Shown in pieces: positions 1 through 10,190 of a stretch of DNA of 64,000 bases. Origin of the DNA: Blastomussa wellsi (Eukaryota; Cnidaria; Anthozoa; Scleractinia; Plerogyridae); assembly GCA_947652115.1 (NCBI GenBank), contig OX393562.1, forward strand, positions 7,695,747-7,759,746. The letters run 5' to 3'. Numbering within the stretch: the stretch's first letter is position 1; each line of letters begins with the position of its first letter. The notes below the pieces were generated by a model. That model did not search any database, was not told where the DNA came from, and saw only the letters and a program-made list of their open reading frames with translations. A program made the translations under genes and the position numbers.

Positions 1-63
1 CCATCATCGCGCCCAGCAAATTGATCGACAGTCATCACTACAAACGTCACATAGAGAAAACAA

Positions 64-666
64 CGATAGAATTCCATTCACCCTCACATTTCACCCTCAC
101 AACCACGCAATTAAATCCATCATTCTCAAAATGATCCCGACACTGGTAGAATCTTTTCGCAACCTCCATTAATTTCATTTAAACGCGACAAAAACATAGG
201 TAACTTTTTAGTCAGAAGTGCATTCAGAACTAGTGATCAACCCGGAACTTTTAAATGCGCTCGCGCACGATGCAAAACATGCCCTTTCATTGACAACGTT
301 GACAAAATATCGGGACCCAAGCGATCTATCAAAATCACTGATCATTTCACCTGTACCTCAGCCAATGCCATCTACTGTATAACTTGCGCTCTTTGCAAAA
401 AGTTATACATCGGCGAAACAGGGAGACGACTTGGCGACCGATTCCGAGAACACCTTCGTGACGTAGAGAAAGACGACAAAAATGCATCGAAACCGGTCGC
501 GAGACACTTCAATCTCCCAAATCATGCTAAGCAACATATGGCAGTCTGCGGCCTTTCCCTTCACCAAGGAAACACGGAAAGCTGTAAAACTCTAGAACAA
601 AAATTTATTTTTCAAATCGGCACTCTTAATCCTCACGGTATCAACGAACGCTTTTCATTCAACTAA
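64..666 (+). pseudogene. GIY-YIG endonuclease domain of Penelope-like element (broken)
   Basis: An open frame runs from about 130 to the TAA at 664-666. It contains a zinc-binding cluster (CARARCKTCPF) and then the GIY-YIG core LYIGETGRRLGDRFREHL with the catalytic Arg, His and Glu-type residues expected of Penelope endonucleases. The upstream part of the same protein continues in another frame at about 70-129 (FTLTFHPHNHAIKSIILK), so a small deletion or frameshift near 130 breaks the gene. In Penelope elements this domain nicks target DNA for reverse transcription. No intact start is visible, and the copy is a 5'-truncated fossil. Confidence 0.85.
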
Positions 667-761
667 TTTATTCCGAAGTTTTCACGTTACCAGGCACCAG
701 CCAATAGCGAAGCTCCATCTTTCTGTATATAAAAACACACAACGCACAATTCCTTGATTCG

Positions 762-855
762 CTCCGACGAAGGGCTAACGCTCGAAACGTCAGCTCTTGA
801 ATCTCTTTACGGTGGCCAATTGACATTATCAACCCAGTTGATAAAACCAAATTAT
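762..855 (+). repeat. Penelope terminal (pLTR) segment with hammerhead-like motif
   Basis: The repeat reads GACGAAGGGCTAACGCTC then GAAACGTC, followed by a conserved tail that ends in AACCAAATTAT. GGGC/GCTC can form a 4-bp hairpin and GAAACGTC matches the 3' core of a hammerhead ribozyme. The 5' core is CCGACGA rather than CTGANGA, so this copy is probably inactive. Confidence 0.7.
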
Positions 856-948
856 AATGCTTCTATAGCCCTAGTTCATCACAAATGCTTTGATATAGAC
901 AAATTTTTTTGCCACTACTAAATATTTCTTTTACTCTTCCTTTGACAG

Positions 949-969
949 TCACCACACCGAGTAACCCAG
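949..969 (+). pseudogene. Dead duplicate of a 21-nt mini-exon (ZP gene)
   Basis: A 21-nt block follows a pyrimidine tract plus CAG acceptor and would encode T-T-P-S-N-P in the same phase as the mini-exon at 1074-1094. The sequence after it is CTAAGAT where the paralogous block has GTAAGAT, so the donor GT is lost. I read this as a tandem duplicate that can no longer be spliced in. Confidence 0.45.
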
Positions 970-1073
970 CTAAGATAAGACAATCAGTTTGGGACTTTTG
1001 TTACTTACCAACCCCTGTGACGAAACAACCGACCAGCATTTAATGTTTCTTTTGTTTTTTTTTTTATTTACAG

Positions 1074-1094
1074 TATCGACACCCAGTCATCCAG
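1074..1094 (+). CDS. ZP-domain protein, 21-nt mini-exon
   Basis: The block lies between a long T-rich tract with CAG and a consensus donor GTAAGAT. Read in the phase required by the next exon (2 nt, six codons, 1 nt) it encodes S-T-P-S-H-P, a short linker just before the ZP module. The final G joins the AG that opens exon 1635-2217 to make Glu. Support rests on splice signals, exact phase and resemblance to the decayed copy at 949-969. There is no transcript evidence. Confidence 0.5.
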
Positions 1095-1634
1095 GTAAGA
1101 TCAATAAGTATAACAAAGTTTATTGCCTAGGGATTTTGCGTGTTGATGTTGCAAGTTTGCTAGGCCACATAATCAAACTCTAAGTTGGTGAGTTGAAGCG
1201 CACTTTGCTCAGTGTGGTTCGAGTCTGAATACCTTCAACGGAGCGGAACTTGATTGTTGTGTGGAAAAAGGTTTTTCTTTGGATAGCAAATATACAAATC
1301 TGACCTGCACTTGAATCTCCCGTTTACAAATATTCGTATACATTTTTTTCCTGTTTTCTTTTTCGTCTGAAAATCCTCAAATGCAATATGAATCCAAGGA
1401 ATTTACAATTCAAAATTAGATCAAATCTAATTGCATATGTGTGTGTTTTTTGGGAAAGGATAGCAAAAGAGAACATCTGCTCAGTGATAAAATAAGAACA
1501 CAGGACACCACCGTTGACAGAAACCATTATGCGGTGCGCTTTCGATCAAGGCCGGAGAATTCCTAAGACGTTCATTATGCATCGGTTCGTTTCTCTAATT
1601 AGTTCTTTTATACAGCACTGTTATCTTTTCACAG

Positions 1635-2217
1635 AGGTCAATGTTACGTGTGGTAAAGACGAGATGTCCATCAGCATTCCGAAGTATCTTCTTCACGGCC
1701 TGGACAGAGAACATCTTCGCCTTACTGATTTAAACTGCGGAGCCACAGAAACCCCAACTCACTTCATTCTCCACACAAAACTGAGGGAATGCCACACAAA
1801 AAGCAGGCACACCAAGGATTTCGTCTGCTACATGAACAAGGTGGAGGAAATTCCCGTGGGACCCCATCAGATAATCACACGAGTGCGTGAAGTCGAAATT
1901 CCCTTCAGTTGTTACTATTCAAACATGGGAGTCGTGTCCGCTGTTGGTCTCCAAGTCAAAAGCAAGAAGATCATTTTCTCCAAGAAAGGATATGGAGAAT
2001 TTGTACTGGAAATGAAGATTTTCCCAGATCACAAGTACCTTGGCTATTACGCAAAGAAAGATTTCCCATTAACCATACCTCTGAGAACAATTCTGTTCGT
2101 AGAGGTCAGCGTGGATACAGAAGATAGCAGACTGGAGATTTTGGCGGAAGAGTGTTTTGCTACACCTGACCCTAATCCAAATAAACCTGGATTGCGATAC
2201 ACATTCATCGAGGATGG
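1635..2217 (+). CDS. ZP-domain protein, main ZP exon
   Basis: This exon encodes most of a zona pellucida (ZP) module, a polymerisation domain of secreted or membrane-anchored extracellular matrix proteins. It starts after TTTTCACAG and opens with VNVTCGKDEMSISIPKYLL, the typical ZP-N beginning with its first Cys, then runs through the DLNCG Cys and IPFSCYY to the ECFATP and YTFIEDG region. The donor at 2218 (GTATAAAG) leaves GG, which joins A from the next exon to give the Gly-Cys of the usual DGC motif. The gene continues upstream through small exons; the signal peptide is outside the window or unrecognised. The open frame reaches upstream only by reading through the acceptor. Confidence 0.85.
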
Positions 2218-2263
2218 GTATAAAGATTTGTTTTGTTTTTTAGTGTTAATATAACTCATCTCT

Positions 2264-2836
2264 AGGGCTGGCCACAAGTTGCTCGGCAACGTTTTAGCAA
2301 CCTTTTTCGTTTCGAGCAACTTTTTGCATTCTGAGCAATTTCTAGTTTTCTACAAACATCAACATTTCATAACTTGCTTAATTTCAATCGCCTGGAACCA
2401 CAGGTAGCAATTCTAATCGAGGCGGGTTAGGATAATATGAGAAAAAAGGAAAAATTACAGTGCTTAAATTGGCCTTGCTGTTTTATCATGGGTGTAAGAT
2501 GCAGCCGGGCTAGGTAAGCGGTATTTTTTTAAAGAAAATTTAAAATGGCGGTCGAAGATTCACACATCGACTCGAGTTTTTCAGTTGAAGGACATTCAGA
2601 TCCTTTGAAGCTAGCCACAGAAGCAGGAGCAAGAGTGAATACTCCAGCGAAAGCAGCAATGTCATGAGAACGCAAAGTGCAAAGAAATCCAGCTAAAAAA
2701 AGCGAATTATTTTTGTTTTTTTGCAACTTCCGTTATAAAAAGGAACTATTTGACCTTTTTTAGCAACTTTTGAACATCTTTTTGAGAACTTGCGGGCATC
2801 TTTTTGGGAAATCTGGCGCATCTTTGGCCAGCCCTA
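2264..2836. mobile_element. Non-autonomous DNA element with AGGGCTGGCCA termini
   Basis: Inside the ZP gene intron the sequence AGGGCTGGCCA at 2264 is matched by its reverse complement TGGCCAGCCCT ending at 2835, enclosing about 570 bp with no convincing coding. Termini beginning (C)AGGG recall hAT-type elements, but no clear 8-bp target duplication is seen. Confidence 0.55.
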
Positions 2837-3555
2837 ATGGTAACTTGACCCTTGATGCAGCAATTACACTGAGATAGCGAATAAATTTAACAAACTGACG
2901 TCAGTTTATGGTTTGACCGGTCCTGTCAGTGAACATTAATTTCGTCGTCACATTGTCAAAGTAGGTGTGGGTCCACGAGGCGATAGACAATAAGCGCGCC
3001 AAAATTTGTGCAATTATGGTAAACGAAATCCCGCCTGTTCTGCAGAATATTAGTATGGGTAATCAAATGGTGACGAGTGAAATTAGGACAGAATTTCACG
3101 CACGTTTTGTCAAAATTCTTATAATTTCCCGAGCCTTTAGGCGAGTATACGAGTATACGATTTGATTACATTTTAATATCATGGGTGACAAATTACGCCC
3201 AGAATCGTTGGTTTTGGACTTGTTTATTGTATCGAGAAAAATCGCGCCAAACGTTGCCATGGCAATTTTATAATTTCACATGTGAAATTAAAAATTAACG
3301 CTGAAATTTCGCGCCAAAATTAAGGAGTAATATTGTATTACATACAAAACAATCCTTTCTGAATTGCACCTCCCTTTTTCTCCTTCGCAACCGTTTCTTT
3401 TTCTTTTTTTTTTTTTTTGGGGGGGGGGGGGGTTATCAAGCTGTGTGACATTCCAAAAGACCACTGCGAAGGAGACACTACCCTCCTTCTCCTCTCTGCC
3501 TATATTTACAGCTGTTTTTTTACCTAATCACCGCCTGCGTTTGCATCCTTTACAG
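2837..3555. other. Intron sequence of the ZP gene, no gene seen
   Basis: AT-rich intron between the two ZP exons. It holds a poly-T/poly-G tract near 3400-3432 and nothing else recognisable. Confidence 0.6.
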
Positions 3556-3875
3556 ATGTGCGACAGACGACACCGTGAAGTTCATTTACACAAATGATAA
3601 AAGAATTCAGCGGTTTAGCCTGGAAGCGTTCTCGTTCTTGGGTGATCATCAGTTTGTGTACATGCACTGTAAGGTCAAGATATGTAACGCAACGGATCCT
3701 AACTCACGCTGCGCACAGGGCTGTCTGAATGCCCGACGTAGGAGGTCGCTGTATACTCAAGCGACAAACGACGAGGAATATAATTTGGCCCAGGGACCGT
3801 TTTTGCGGAAGTTGGAGGACGACGATTCACAACTTCAAGAAACAGAAAAAGAAATGCGCGCCATTGAGAACAAAG
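3556..3875 (+). CDS. ZP-domain protein, ZP-C exon with basic cleavage site
   Basis: The exon starts after CCTTTACAG and completes the ZP module. The joined start is G-C-A-T-D-D-T-V-K, then RFSLEAFSFLG, the FVYMHCKVKIC strand and the closing cysteines (SRCAQGC), as expected for ZP-C. A tetrabasic run (NARRRRSLY) follows, in the position of the consensus furin cleavage site that releases ZP proteins from the membrane. A charged stretch leads to the membrane exon. The donor is GTACCT after CAAAG at 3875. Neighbouring exons match in phase. Confidence 0.85.
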
Positions 3876-4992
3876 GTACCTTGAAAGAAAATTTATAGTT
3901 AACAGAGAAATGTGTCCTAGAGCAGCAGTTTATTCTTTTCGCAACATTCACGATCCAGGGTCCGTTAGCCTCTTAATTAAGGACGGAGCCTCCTTTGTTA
4001 CTGCGCATGACGCAACGCATTGCCCACATTAGACGCGCGCGCTCAAATTGACGAATTCAACTACTCTACCAAACGTACGACTAAAATGCAAGAAGAAATT
4101 CTGTCGCTGCGAAATCCAGTTTATGGACGCAACTAAACCAGGAACAACGGAACAGCGAAATATCAGTAACTACTAACTGCTAACCGATAAAATGACTCAT
4201 TTTGCATGGTGTGCGCCTGAAAACTGCGCGAGATGCAAATACTTTTTTGGGAGGGAAGGGGACGGGAAAATTGTAACAGACCCCAAGTGACTTAATTAAC
4301 CTAAAAACAACTCGTATGACTTTTAAAAAAGGCGTGGTTACCCCTACATTTCGTAAAATGGAAACATTAAGTGTATAGGAACACATGGTTAATTTGTCAT
4401 TTAGTGCAAACATTGTTTGGATGTTTTTTAGCCGTGCGAGTGAGAGTTGTTAGAGTAAAAAATGGCTCATATGTAATCATTTCGTCTATTAAAACATGGA
4501 TCACGCAGTTTCAAAGACAGTATTTGTTAGTTATTTTTACCATTGTTATATTTAATGTTGATTCTGTTTTTGAAAAGGGAATTTGCAAGAAAATTTTATA
4601 TTTCCTTTCACTTTCTTAAAAATGTCCCGTCAGCCCTTTTTCCAGATTTCAAACCTTATGGATTTCAATAGCCCTTGGTAAGATCTACTTTTCTTGCATT
4701 GTCATCCGCCGGGCAAAATACCTAACTATTAGCAGGCACCGTCCTTAAGTCATTTCTTGCCGACTCGCTTGCATATAGGGCTAAAAATATATCGTCTGTT
4801 CATACAGTCGTAAATTTGAAATGTGTAAAGAAGTTGTTTGAAAATAACAAAAGTTATGAAACTAACCACTAAAGTGTGTATTACAACACATGTGGACGAA
4901 TCTCACGAGATAACGAAGCACGTGAAAGGTGTTTTGCCATCTCACTTGCTCAGTGCTGGGGTTCTGACACGTCTCTTGTCTTTATTTTACAG
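3876..4992. other. Last intron of the ZP gene, no gene seen
   Basis: About 1.1 kb of AT-rich sequence between the ZP-C exon and the membrane exon. Short open frames here show no family resemblance. Confidence 0.6.
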
Positions 4993-5123
4993 GTACCTAT
5001 TTCACCGTTGCCTTGGTTGCGGTTGCAGCAGTCTTCCTCGTGGGGATGTCATACTTCATATATGAAAGGAAGAAGAGAAAAGGCAGCCGAGTGTACCGAC
5101 CACTAACTGTTCCTGCCGAGTGA
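4993..5123 (+). CDS. ZP-domain protein, terminal exon: transmembrane segment and tail
   Basis: After TTATTTTACAG the frame joins in phase (Gly split over the junction) and encodes TYFTVALVAVAAVFLVGMSY, a single hydrophobic helix, then a short basic cytoplasmic tail (ERKKRKGSR) ending in TVPAE and TGA at 5121-5123. This makes the product a type I membrane protein that can be shed at the RRRR site. AATAAA-type polyadenylation signals lie near 5288-5298. Confidence 0.85.
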
Positions 5124-6534
5124 CGAGGAGTGCCGTGAAAACCTGTATTGCATGCTTACATTGTATCACTTTAGGAAAAAAACTTGCACAACCTATGATT
5201 TACACTGAAATAAGCGCACCTGTGGGGAGAAGCTTTTGAAGTATTTGAGTGTGAAACATGAAATATCGGTTTCTTCAATGGAATATTTAATAAATAAACC
5301 CTTCAGGCGGCTGGTACATTGGAGAACTGTTCATTTTTTATTTTTATTTTTTTTTTTTTCAAAAAAAAATAACTCTTAGTCGGCGTGACGACGTTTGTCG
5401 CTATTCAGTGGATGGATGGATGGATGGGTGGACGAGCGATGTATTTCACACCAATCAGAATTAGGATACTATCGATCGATAACCAATGAAATTGCCGCTT
5501 GTATGTATCGTTTAATTTTGTATCAATATTTGTTTCGGATTCAAGGAACGGCCATCTTTATTTTCGTATGAACTTGGCCTTACTGTTCCTGCCGAGTGAC
5601 GAGGAGTGCCGTGAAAACCTGTATTGCATGCTTACATTGTATCACTTTAGGAAAAAAACTTGCACAACCTATGATTTACACTGAAATAAGCGCACCTGTG
5701 GGGAGAAGCTTTTGAAGTATTTGAGTGTGAAACATGAAATATCGGTTTCTTCAATGGAATATTTAATAAATAAACCCTTCAGGCGGCTGGTACATTGGAG
5801 AACTGTTCATTTTTTATTTTTATTTTTTTTTTTTTCAAAAAAAAATAACTCTTAGTCGGCGTGACGACGTTTGTCGCTATTCAGTGGATGGATGGATGGA
5901 TGGGTGGACGAGCGATGTATTTCACACCAATCAGAATTAGGATACTATCGATCGATAACCAATGAAATTGCCGCTTGTATGTATCGTTTAATTTTGTATC
6001 AATATTTGTTTCGGATTCAAGGAACGGCCATCTTTATTTTCGTATGAACTTGGCCTTACTGTTCCTGCCGAGTGACGAGGAGTGCCGTGAAAACCTGTAT
6101 TGCATGCTTACATTGTATCACTTTAGGAAAAAAACTTGCACAACCTATGATTTACACTGAAATAAGCGCACCTGTGGGGAGAAGCTTTTGAAGTATTTGA
6201 GTGTGAAACATGAAATATCGGTTTCTTCAATGGAATATTTAATAAATAAACCCTTCAGGCGGCTGGTACATTGGAGAACTGTTCATTTTTGATTTTTTTT
6301 TTTTTTTCAAAAAAAAATAACTCTTAGTCGGCGTAACGACGTTTGTCGCTATTCAGTGGATGGATGGATGGATGGGTGGACGAGCGATGTATTTCACACC
6401 AATCAGAATTAGGATACTATCGATCGATAACCAATGAAATTGCCGCTTGTATGTATCGTTTAATTTTGTATCAATATCTGTTTCGGATTCAAGGGACGAC
6501 CATCTTTATTTTCGTATGAACTTGGCCTTACTGG
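5107..6534 (+). repeat. Three tandem copies (476 bp) of the ZP gene 3' end
   Basis: A 476-bp unit starting in the last codons of the ZP gene (ACTGTTCCTGCCGAG, then TGA) and covering the 3'UTR, AATAAA signal, a GGAT microsatellite and flank occurs at about 5107-5582, 5583-6058 and 6059-6534. Copies 1 and 2 appear identical where compared. Copy 3 differs at a few bases and by a deletion in its T-rich tract. Only the first copy is joined to the gene. Confidence 0.9.
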
Positions 6535-6751
6535 GCGGTATTGGCATGATGTCTCTATTTCCAGCGCTCGGTGTTTATGTAGCTCTGGTGTACCACGTTG
6601 TGTGTGGGTTTTAAGCGGAAAACTGTTCGGAAATTTTCATTGTGGTGAAAAAGGTACGAGGATTTGAAGTTTTACATGCTGCGAGCAGTCTGTTTTGGCG
6701 GCTTTGGGTTGAGGGATTGTTTTTCGATCGCGGTTAGTTGTGAATAAGAGC

Positions 6752-6951
6752 NNNNNNNNNNNNNNNNNNNNNNNNNNNNNNNNNNNNNNNNNNNNNNNNN
6801 NNNNNNNNNNNNNNNNNNNNNNNNNNNNNNNNNNNNNNNNNNNNNNNNNNNNNNNNNNNNNNNNNNNNNNNNNNNNNNNNNNNNNNNNNNNNNNNNNNNN
6901 NNNNNNNNNNNNNNNNNNNNNNNNNNNNNNNNNNNNNNNNNNNNNNNNNNN
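6752..6951. other. Assembly gap (200 N)
   Basis: Exactly 200 N, a conventional gap size. It abuts the 35-bp satellite array, so the true array length is unknown. Confidence 0.99.
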
Positions 6952-7480
6952 GTGTAATTCCATGCCATACACCGTAGTGCCGAGCTGTGTAATGCCATGC
7001 CATGCAGCGTAGTGTCGTGCTGTGTAATTCCATGCCATACAGCGTAGTGCCGAGCTGTGTAATGCCATGCCATACGGCGTAGTGTCGTGCTGTGTAATTC
7101 CATGCCATGCAGCGTAGTGCCGAGCTGTGTAATGCCATGCCATGCAGCGTAGTGTCGTGCTGTGTAATTCCATGCCATACAGCGTAGTGCCGAGCTGTGT
7201 AATGCCATGCCATGCAGCGTAGTGCCGAGCTGTGTGATGCCATGCCATACAGCGTAGTGCCGTGCTGTGTAATTCCATGCCACACAGCGTAGTGCCGAGC
7301 TGTGTAATTCCATGCCATACAGCGTAGTGCCGTGCTGTGTAATTCCATGCCATACAGCGTAGTGTCGTGCTGTGTAATGCCGTGCCATACGGCGTAGTGC
7401 CGTGCTGTGTAATGCCATGCCATACAGCGTAGTGCCGTGCCGTGTAATGCCGTGGCATGCAGCGTTGTGCCGTGCTAATT
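6952..7480 (-). repeat. 35-bp satellite array
   Basis: About 15 copies of a 35-bp unit (GTGTAATTCCATGCCATACA followed by GCGTAGTGCCGAGCT) with few substitutions. Because 35 is not a multiple of 3 and the unit lacks stops, all three - strand frames stay open and give meaningless His/Thr/Arg-rich proteins. The unit equals seven 5-bp steps and on the - strand resembles the pentamer array at 9086-10190. Confidence 0.9.
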
Positions 7481-7731
7481 GTGGCAAAAACGAAATGAGA
7501 GCGGCGATTTTTTTAAAAAGTACTTCACGTAAGCGACGGGAAATACATCCCTGGCAAAAATTGCCCAACCCCCCCCCCCCACCCCCCTCAAAATAAAATA
7601 GTCCGTCACTAATACCGCGAGCCTCGTATAACAAACTCCTTTACCGAGGCGGCTGTTTACCATGCTATGACCGAGCCTGAAAGATTGTCCGAACCTTGGA
7701 CAGTTGGAAATCATTGGACTAACTGAATAAA

Positions 7732-7868
7732 GGGGATAAGTTTCTAAAGAAACTGTGGTCCTGCGTCGGTGGGTTGTACGAAGGGCTAACGCTCGAAACG
7801 TCAGCTCTTGAATCTCTTTACGGTGGCCAATTGACATTATCAACCCAGTTGATAAAACCAAATTATAT
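7732..7868 (+). mobile_element. Solo Penelope terminal (pLTR) fragment
   Basis: It contains the hairpin GTTTCTAAAGAAAC, the TGCGTCGGTGGG segment and the same GAAGGGCTAACGCTCGAAACG to AACCAAATTAT tail as 762-855, with no coding part. It is the most complete terminal copy in the window. Confidence 0.75.
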
Positions 7869-8056
7869 TATGTCAAACCGGTCTGACACTGAGCGGATCA
7901 CTTCCGAGTTCGCAATAAGCCATACGAATGCCAGCACTCGTTTGCGAAGGGGAGTTCGGCCAAATGCCTGTCGTGTTTGGACCCTTCTAGTGGCTTGTGC
8001 TTCTCAGCATAGAGCTTCCATGGCGACTCCTGTCATTCTGAAATGACTTTGAAACT

Positions 8057-8266
8057 TCATCGATCGAATATGAAAGGACGTCTGCGTGGGAGGCTAAATA
8101 TGCCGGCATAACCATGGTTTCTGTTATCGAGTCTCATGAAAGTGGCAGCAGCTGAGAGGATATATATTTCACCATCATCTTCTGAATTTATCAGACTTTC
8201 TCCATCTATTGAAAATTCTAAACTCTCGTGCAACATCATCATCAACATTTGAGACGCCATTTTCAA
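8057..8266 (-). pseudogene. Possible Harbinger-type transposase N-terminus fragment
   Basis: A 69-codon frame starts MKMASQMLMMMLHESLEF and contains an acidic patch and SAAATFMRLDNRN, loosely like the N-terminus of PIF/Harbinger transposase genes in cnidarians. No catalytic DDE region is present, and it ends at a stop without further similarity. The call rests on weak resemblance. It could be a chance frame. Confidence 0.25.
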
Positions 8267-8588
8267 TTTTCGCGGGAGATTCTTGGGGCAAGAGAGGGGC
8301 CTGCGAACGAATGAGACGTGCGTTCAAACGGAACACACTCTTCCCGAATGGAACTTCCCAACGGGAATTTCCGGGATTTTTTTGTAAATGGTAATCTTAT
8401 TAGCTGTTTTTCGTTTTCTGCCAACAGCTTGCGCGAACGGAGAGGGCAGATATCCAATTATTACACCGACGAGAAAAGAGTGAAAGGTGAAAAGGGCTGG
8501 ATGATTGTACAAGGTAGGCAGGGATAATTTAATATAAACCTGTAAACAACGGCGAAGAATTAAGAACGTAACAAGGAGGCTTCATATA

Positions 8589-8752
8589 TAATAGACCAAT
8601 TTCGATATTTTAAAATTCAGCCTGAAACAATAGACCTCAGCACGAGGCTCCGGGGTATAAATTATAGAGTTTGTGGGATTTATTCCCCGGAGCCTCGCAG
8701 TGATGTCTATTGATTTAGGCTGAATATTAAAATATCGAAATTGGTCTATTTA
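8589..8752. mobile_element. Foldback MITE, about 160 bp, TA-flanked
   Basis: ATAGACCAATTTCGATATTT at the left is mirrored by AAATATCGAAATTGGTCTAT at the right, and the inverted arms extend inward to GAGGCTCCGGGG / CCCCGGAGCCTC, about 65 bp each. TA dinucleotides flank both ends, as for Tc1/mariner-type insertions. Confidence 0.8.
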
Positions 8753-8966
8753 CGACCATCTTGTCTGAAGCTGTACTCAAAGCGCTTTTTTGTTGGATTT
8801 AGAGCGTTTTCCGAGAATGAGATATCTGGTTTCTGGTGCCCTGCGTGCTCTTGCCATGCCGGCATAAAAGCTAGCACAGGCTGGGTATGTAACCTACCAC
8901 CACGAGCTGTTGCGAATGCAGCAAAGCAATGCAAGAATTTTGTAATGGGGACTGGTCTAATAATAC

Positions 8967-9061
8967 CTGATCAGCATCAATGCACTGGATATCAGTAATA
9001 CTTCTGATAGGTCCAAGAGCAGCTTCTCGACAAAGGTTAGCCATGTCGGAGCCTGAATAAC
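8967..9061 (-). CDS. FIGNL1: FIGNL1 exon: GYSGSDM (sensor 2) region
   Basis: Spliced in after CTCTGCAG, the exon completes the split Gly and encodes GYSGSDMANLCREAALGPIR, then SITDIQCIDADQ, the strongly conserved C-terminal helical part of meiotic-clade AAA ATPases (sensor 2 helix). The donor is GTATTATT. It is the most 3' FIGNL1 exon found. The expected final exon (Vps4 C-terminal helix and stop) was not recognised between 8966 and the ZP gene. Confidence 0.9.
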
Positions 9062-9085
9062 CTGCAGAGCAATCACAACTGGCAT

Positions 9086-10190
9086 ATGATTTACTGCACA
9101 GCACTGCACGGAACTACACTGCACTGTACACTAAACTACACTGCAAGGCACGCAACTACGCTGTATGGTATGGCACAACACTGCACTGCAGAGCACTACA
9201 CTACACTGCACGGCACGGCACTACACTGCACGGCACGGCACGGCACGGCACGGCACGGCACGGCACGGCACGGCACGACACTGCACTGCACAGAACGGAA
9301 CGGCACTACACTGCACGACACTACACTGCACTGCACAGAACGGAACGGCACTACACTGCACGACACTACACTGCACGGAACGGCACGGAACGGAACGGAA
9401 CGGCACGGCACTACACTGCACGGCACGACACTGCACTGCACTGCACGGAACGGAGCTATACTGCACGACACTACACTGCACTGCACGGCACTGCACTGAA
9501 CTGCACGGCACGGCACTACACTGCACGGCACGGCACTACACTGCACGGCACGGCACGGCACGGCACGACACTGCACTGCACTGCACTGCACGGAACGGCA
9601 CTACACTGCACGGCACTGCACTGCACTGCACAGCACTACACTGCACGGCATGGCACTACACTGCACGGCACGACACTGCACGGCACGGCACGATACGGCA
9701 CGACACTGCACTACACTGCACTACACTGCACGGCACGGCACTGCACGGCACGACACTGCACGGCACGGCACTGCACTGCACTGCACTGCACTACACTGCA
9801 CGGTACTACACTACACTGCACAGCACTATACTACACAGCACTACGCTGCACGGCGCGGCACGGCACTACACTGCACAGCACGGCACTATGCTGTATGGCA
9901 TGGCACTACACTGCACGGCACTGCACGGCATGGCACTACATTGCACGGCACGGCATGGCACGGCACTACACTGCATGGCATGGCACAGCACCACACTGCA
10001 CAACACAGCACGGCACTACACTGCACAGCACGGCACAACGCTGCACGGCACGGCACTACTGAAAGGCACGGCACTACGCTGCACGGCACTACAATACACT
10101 ACACTACCCTGCCCTGCACGGCACGGCACTACACTACCCTAACCCTGCACTGCACGGAAAAGCACTACTCTGCACTGTACAGATGCCAGT
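9086..10190 (+). repeat. Pentanucleotide satellite (CGGCA/CTGCA/CTACA) filling an intron
   Basis: About 1.1 kb of 5-bp units, chiefly CGGCA, CTGCA and CTACA, with interspersed TATGG CATGG motifs that link it to the 35-bp array at 6952-7480 in opposite orientation. All + frames and two - frames stay open for long stretches because the pentamers lack stops. These frames are not genes. It occupies nearly all of FIGNL1 intron 9062-10213. Confidence 0.95.

Larger units (their letters stand above)
1..855 (+). mobile_element. Penelope-like element, 3' part with GIY-YIG ORF and terminal repeat
   Basis: The segment holds the last third of a Penelope-like retroelement: a GIY-YIG endonuclease reading frame up to 666 and then a terminal (pLTR) segment at 762-855. 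The terminal segment recurs at 7732-7868 and 26841-27371, which shows that it is a mobile repeat. The reverse transcriptase part would lie to the left of the window. The element sits inside or just upstream of the ZP gene, on the same strand. Confidence 0.85.

Noticed and set aside
3400..3432. Poly-T/poly-G tract as a regulatory element
   Set aside because: Simple homopolymer in an intron with no supporting motif.
5499..6160. Two identical 61-codon frames 476 bp apart
   Set aside because: They lie in the tandemly copied 3'UTR of the ZP gene. Their identity reflects DNA duplication, not protein conservation.
6637..7634. Long - strand frames (up to 320 codons) rich in His, Thr, Arg and Tyr
   Set aside because: They are translations of the stop-free 35-bp array, open in all three frames because 35 is not a multiple of 3, and they run through the N gap.
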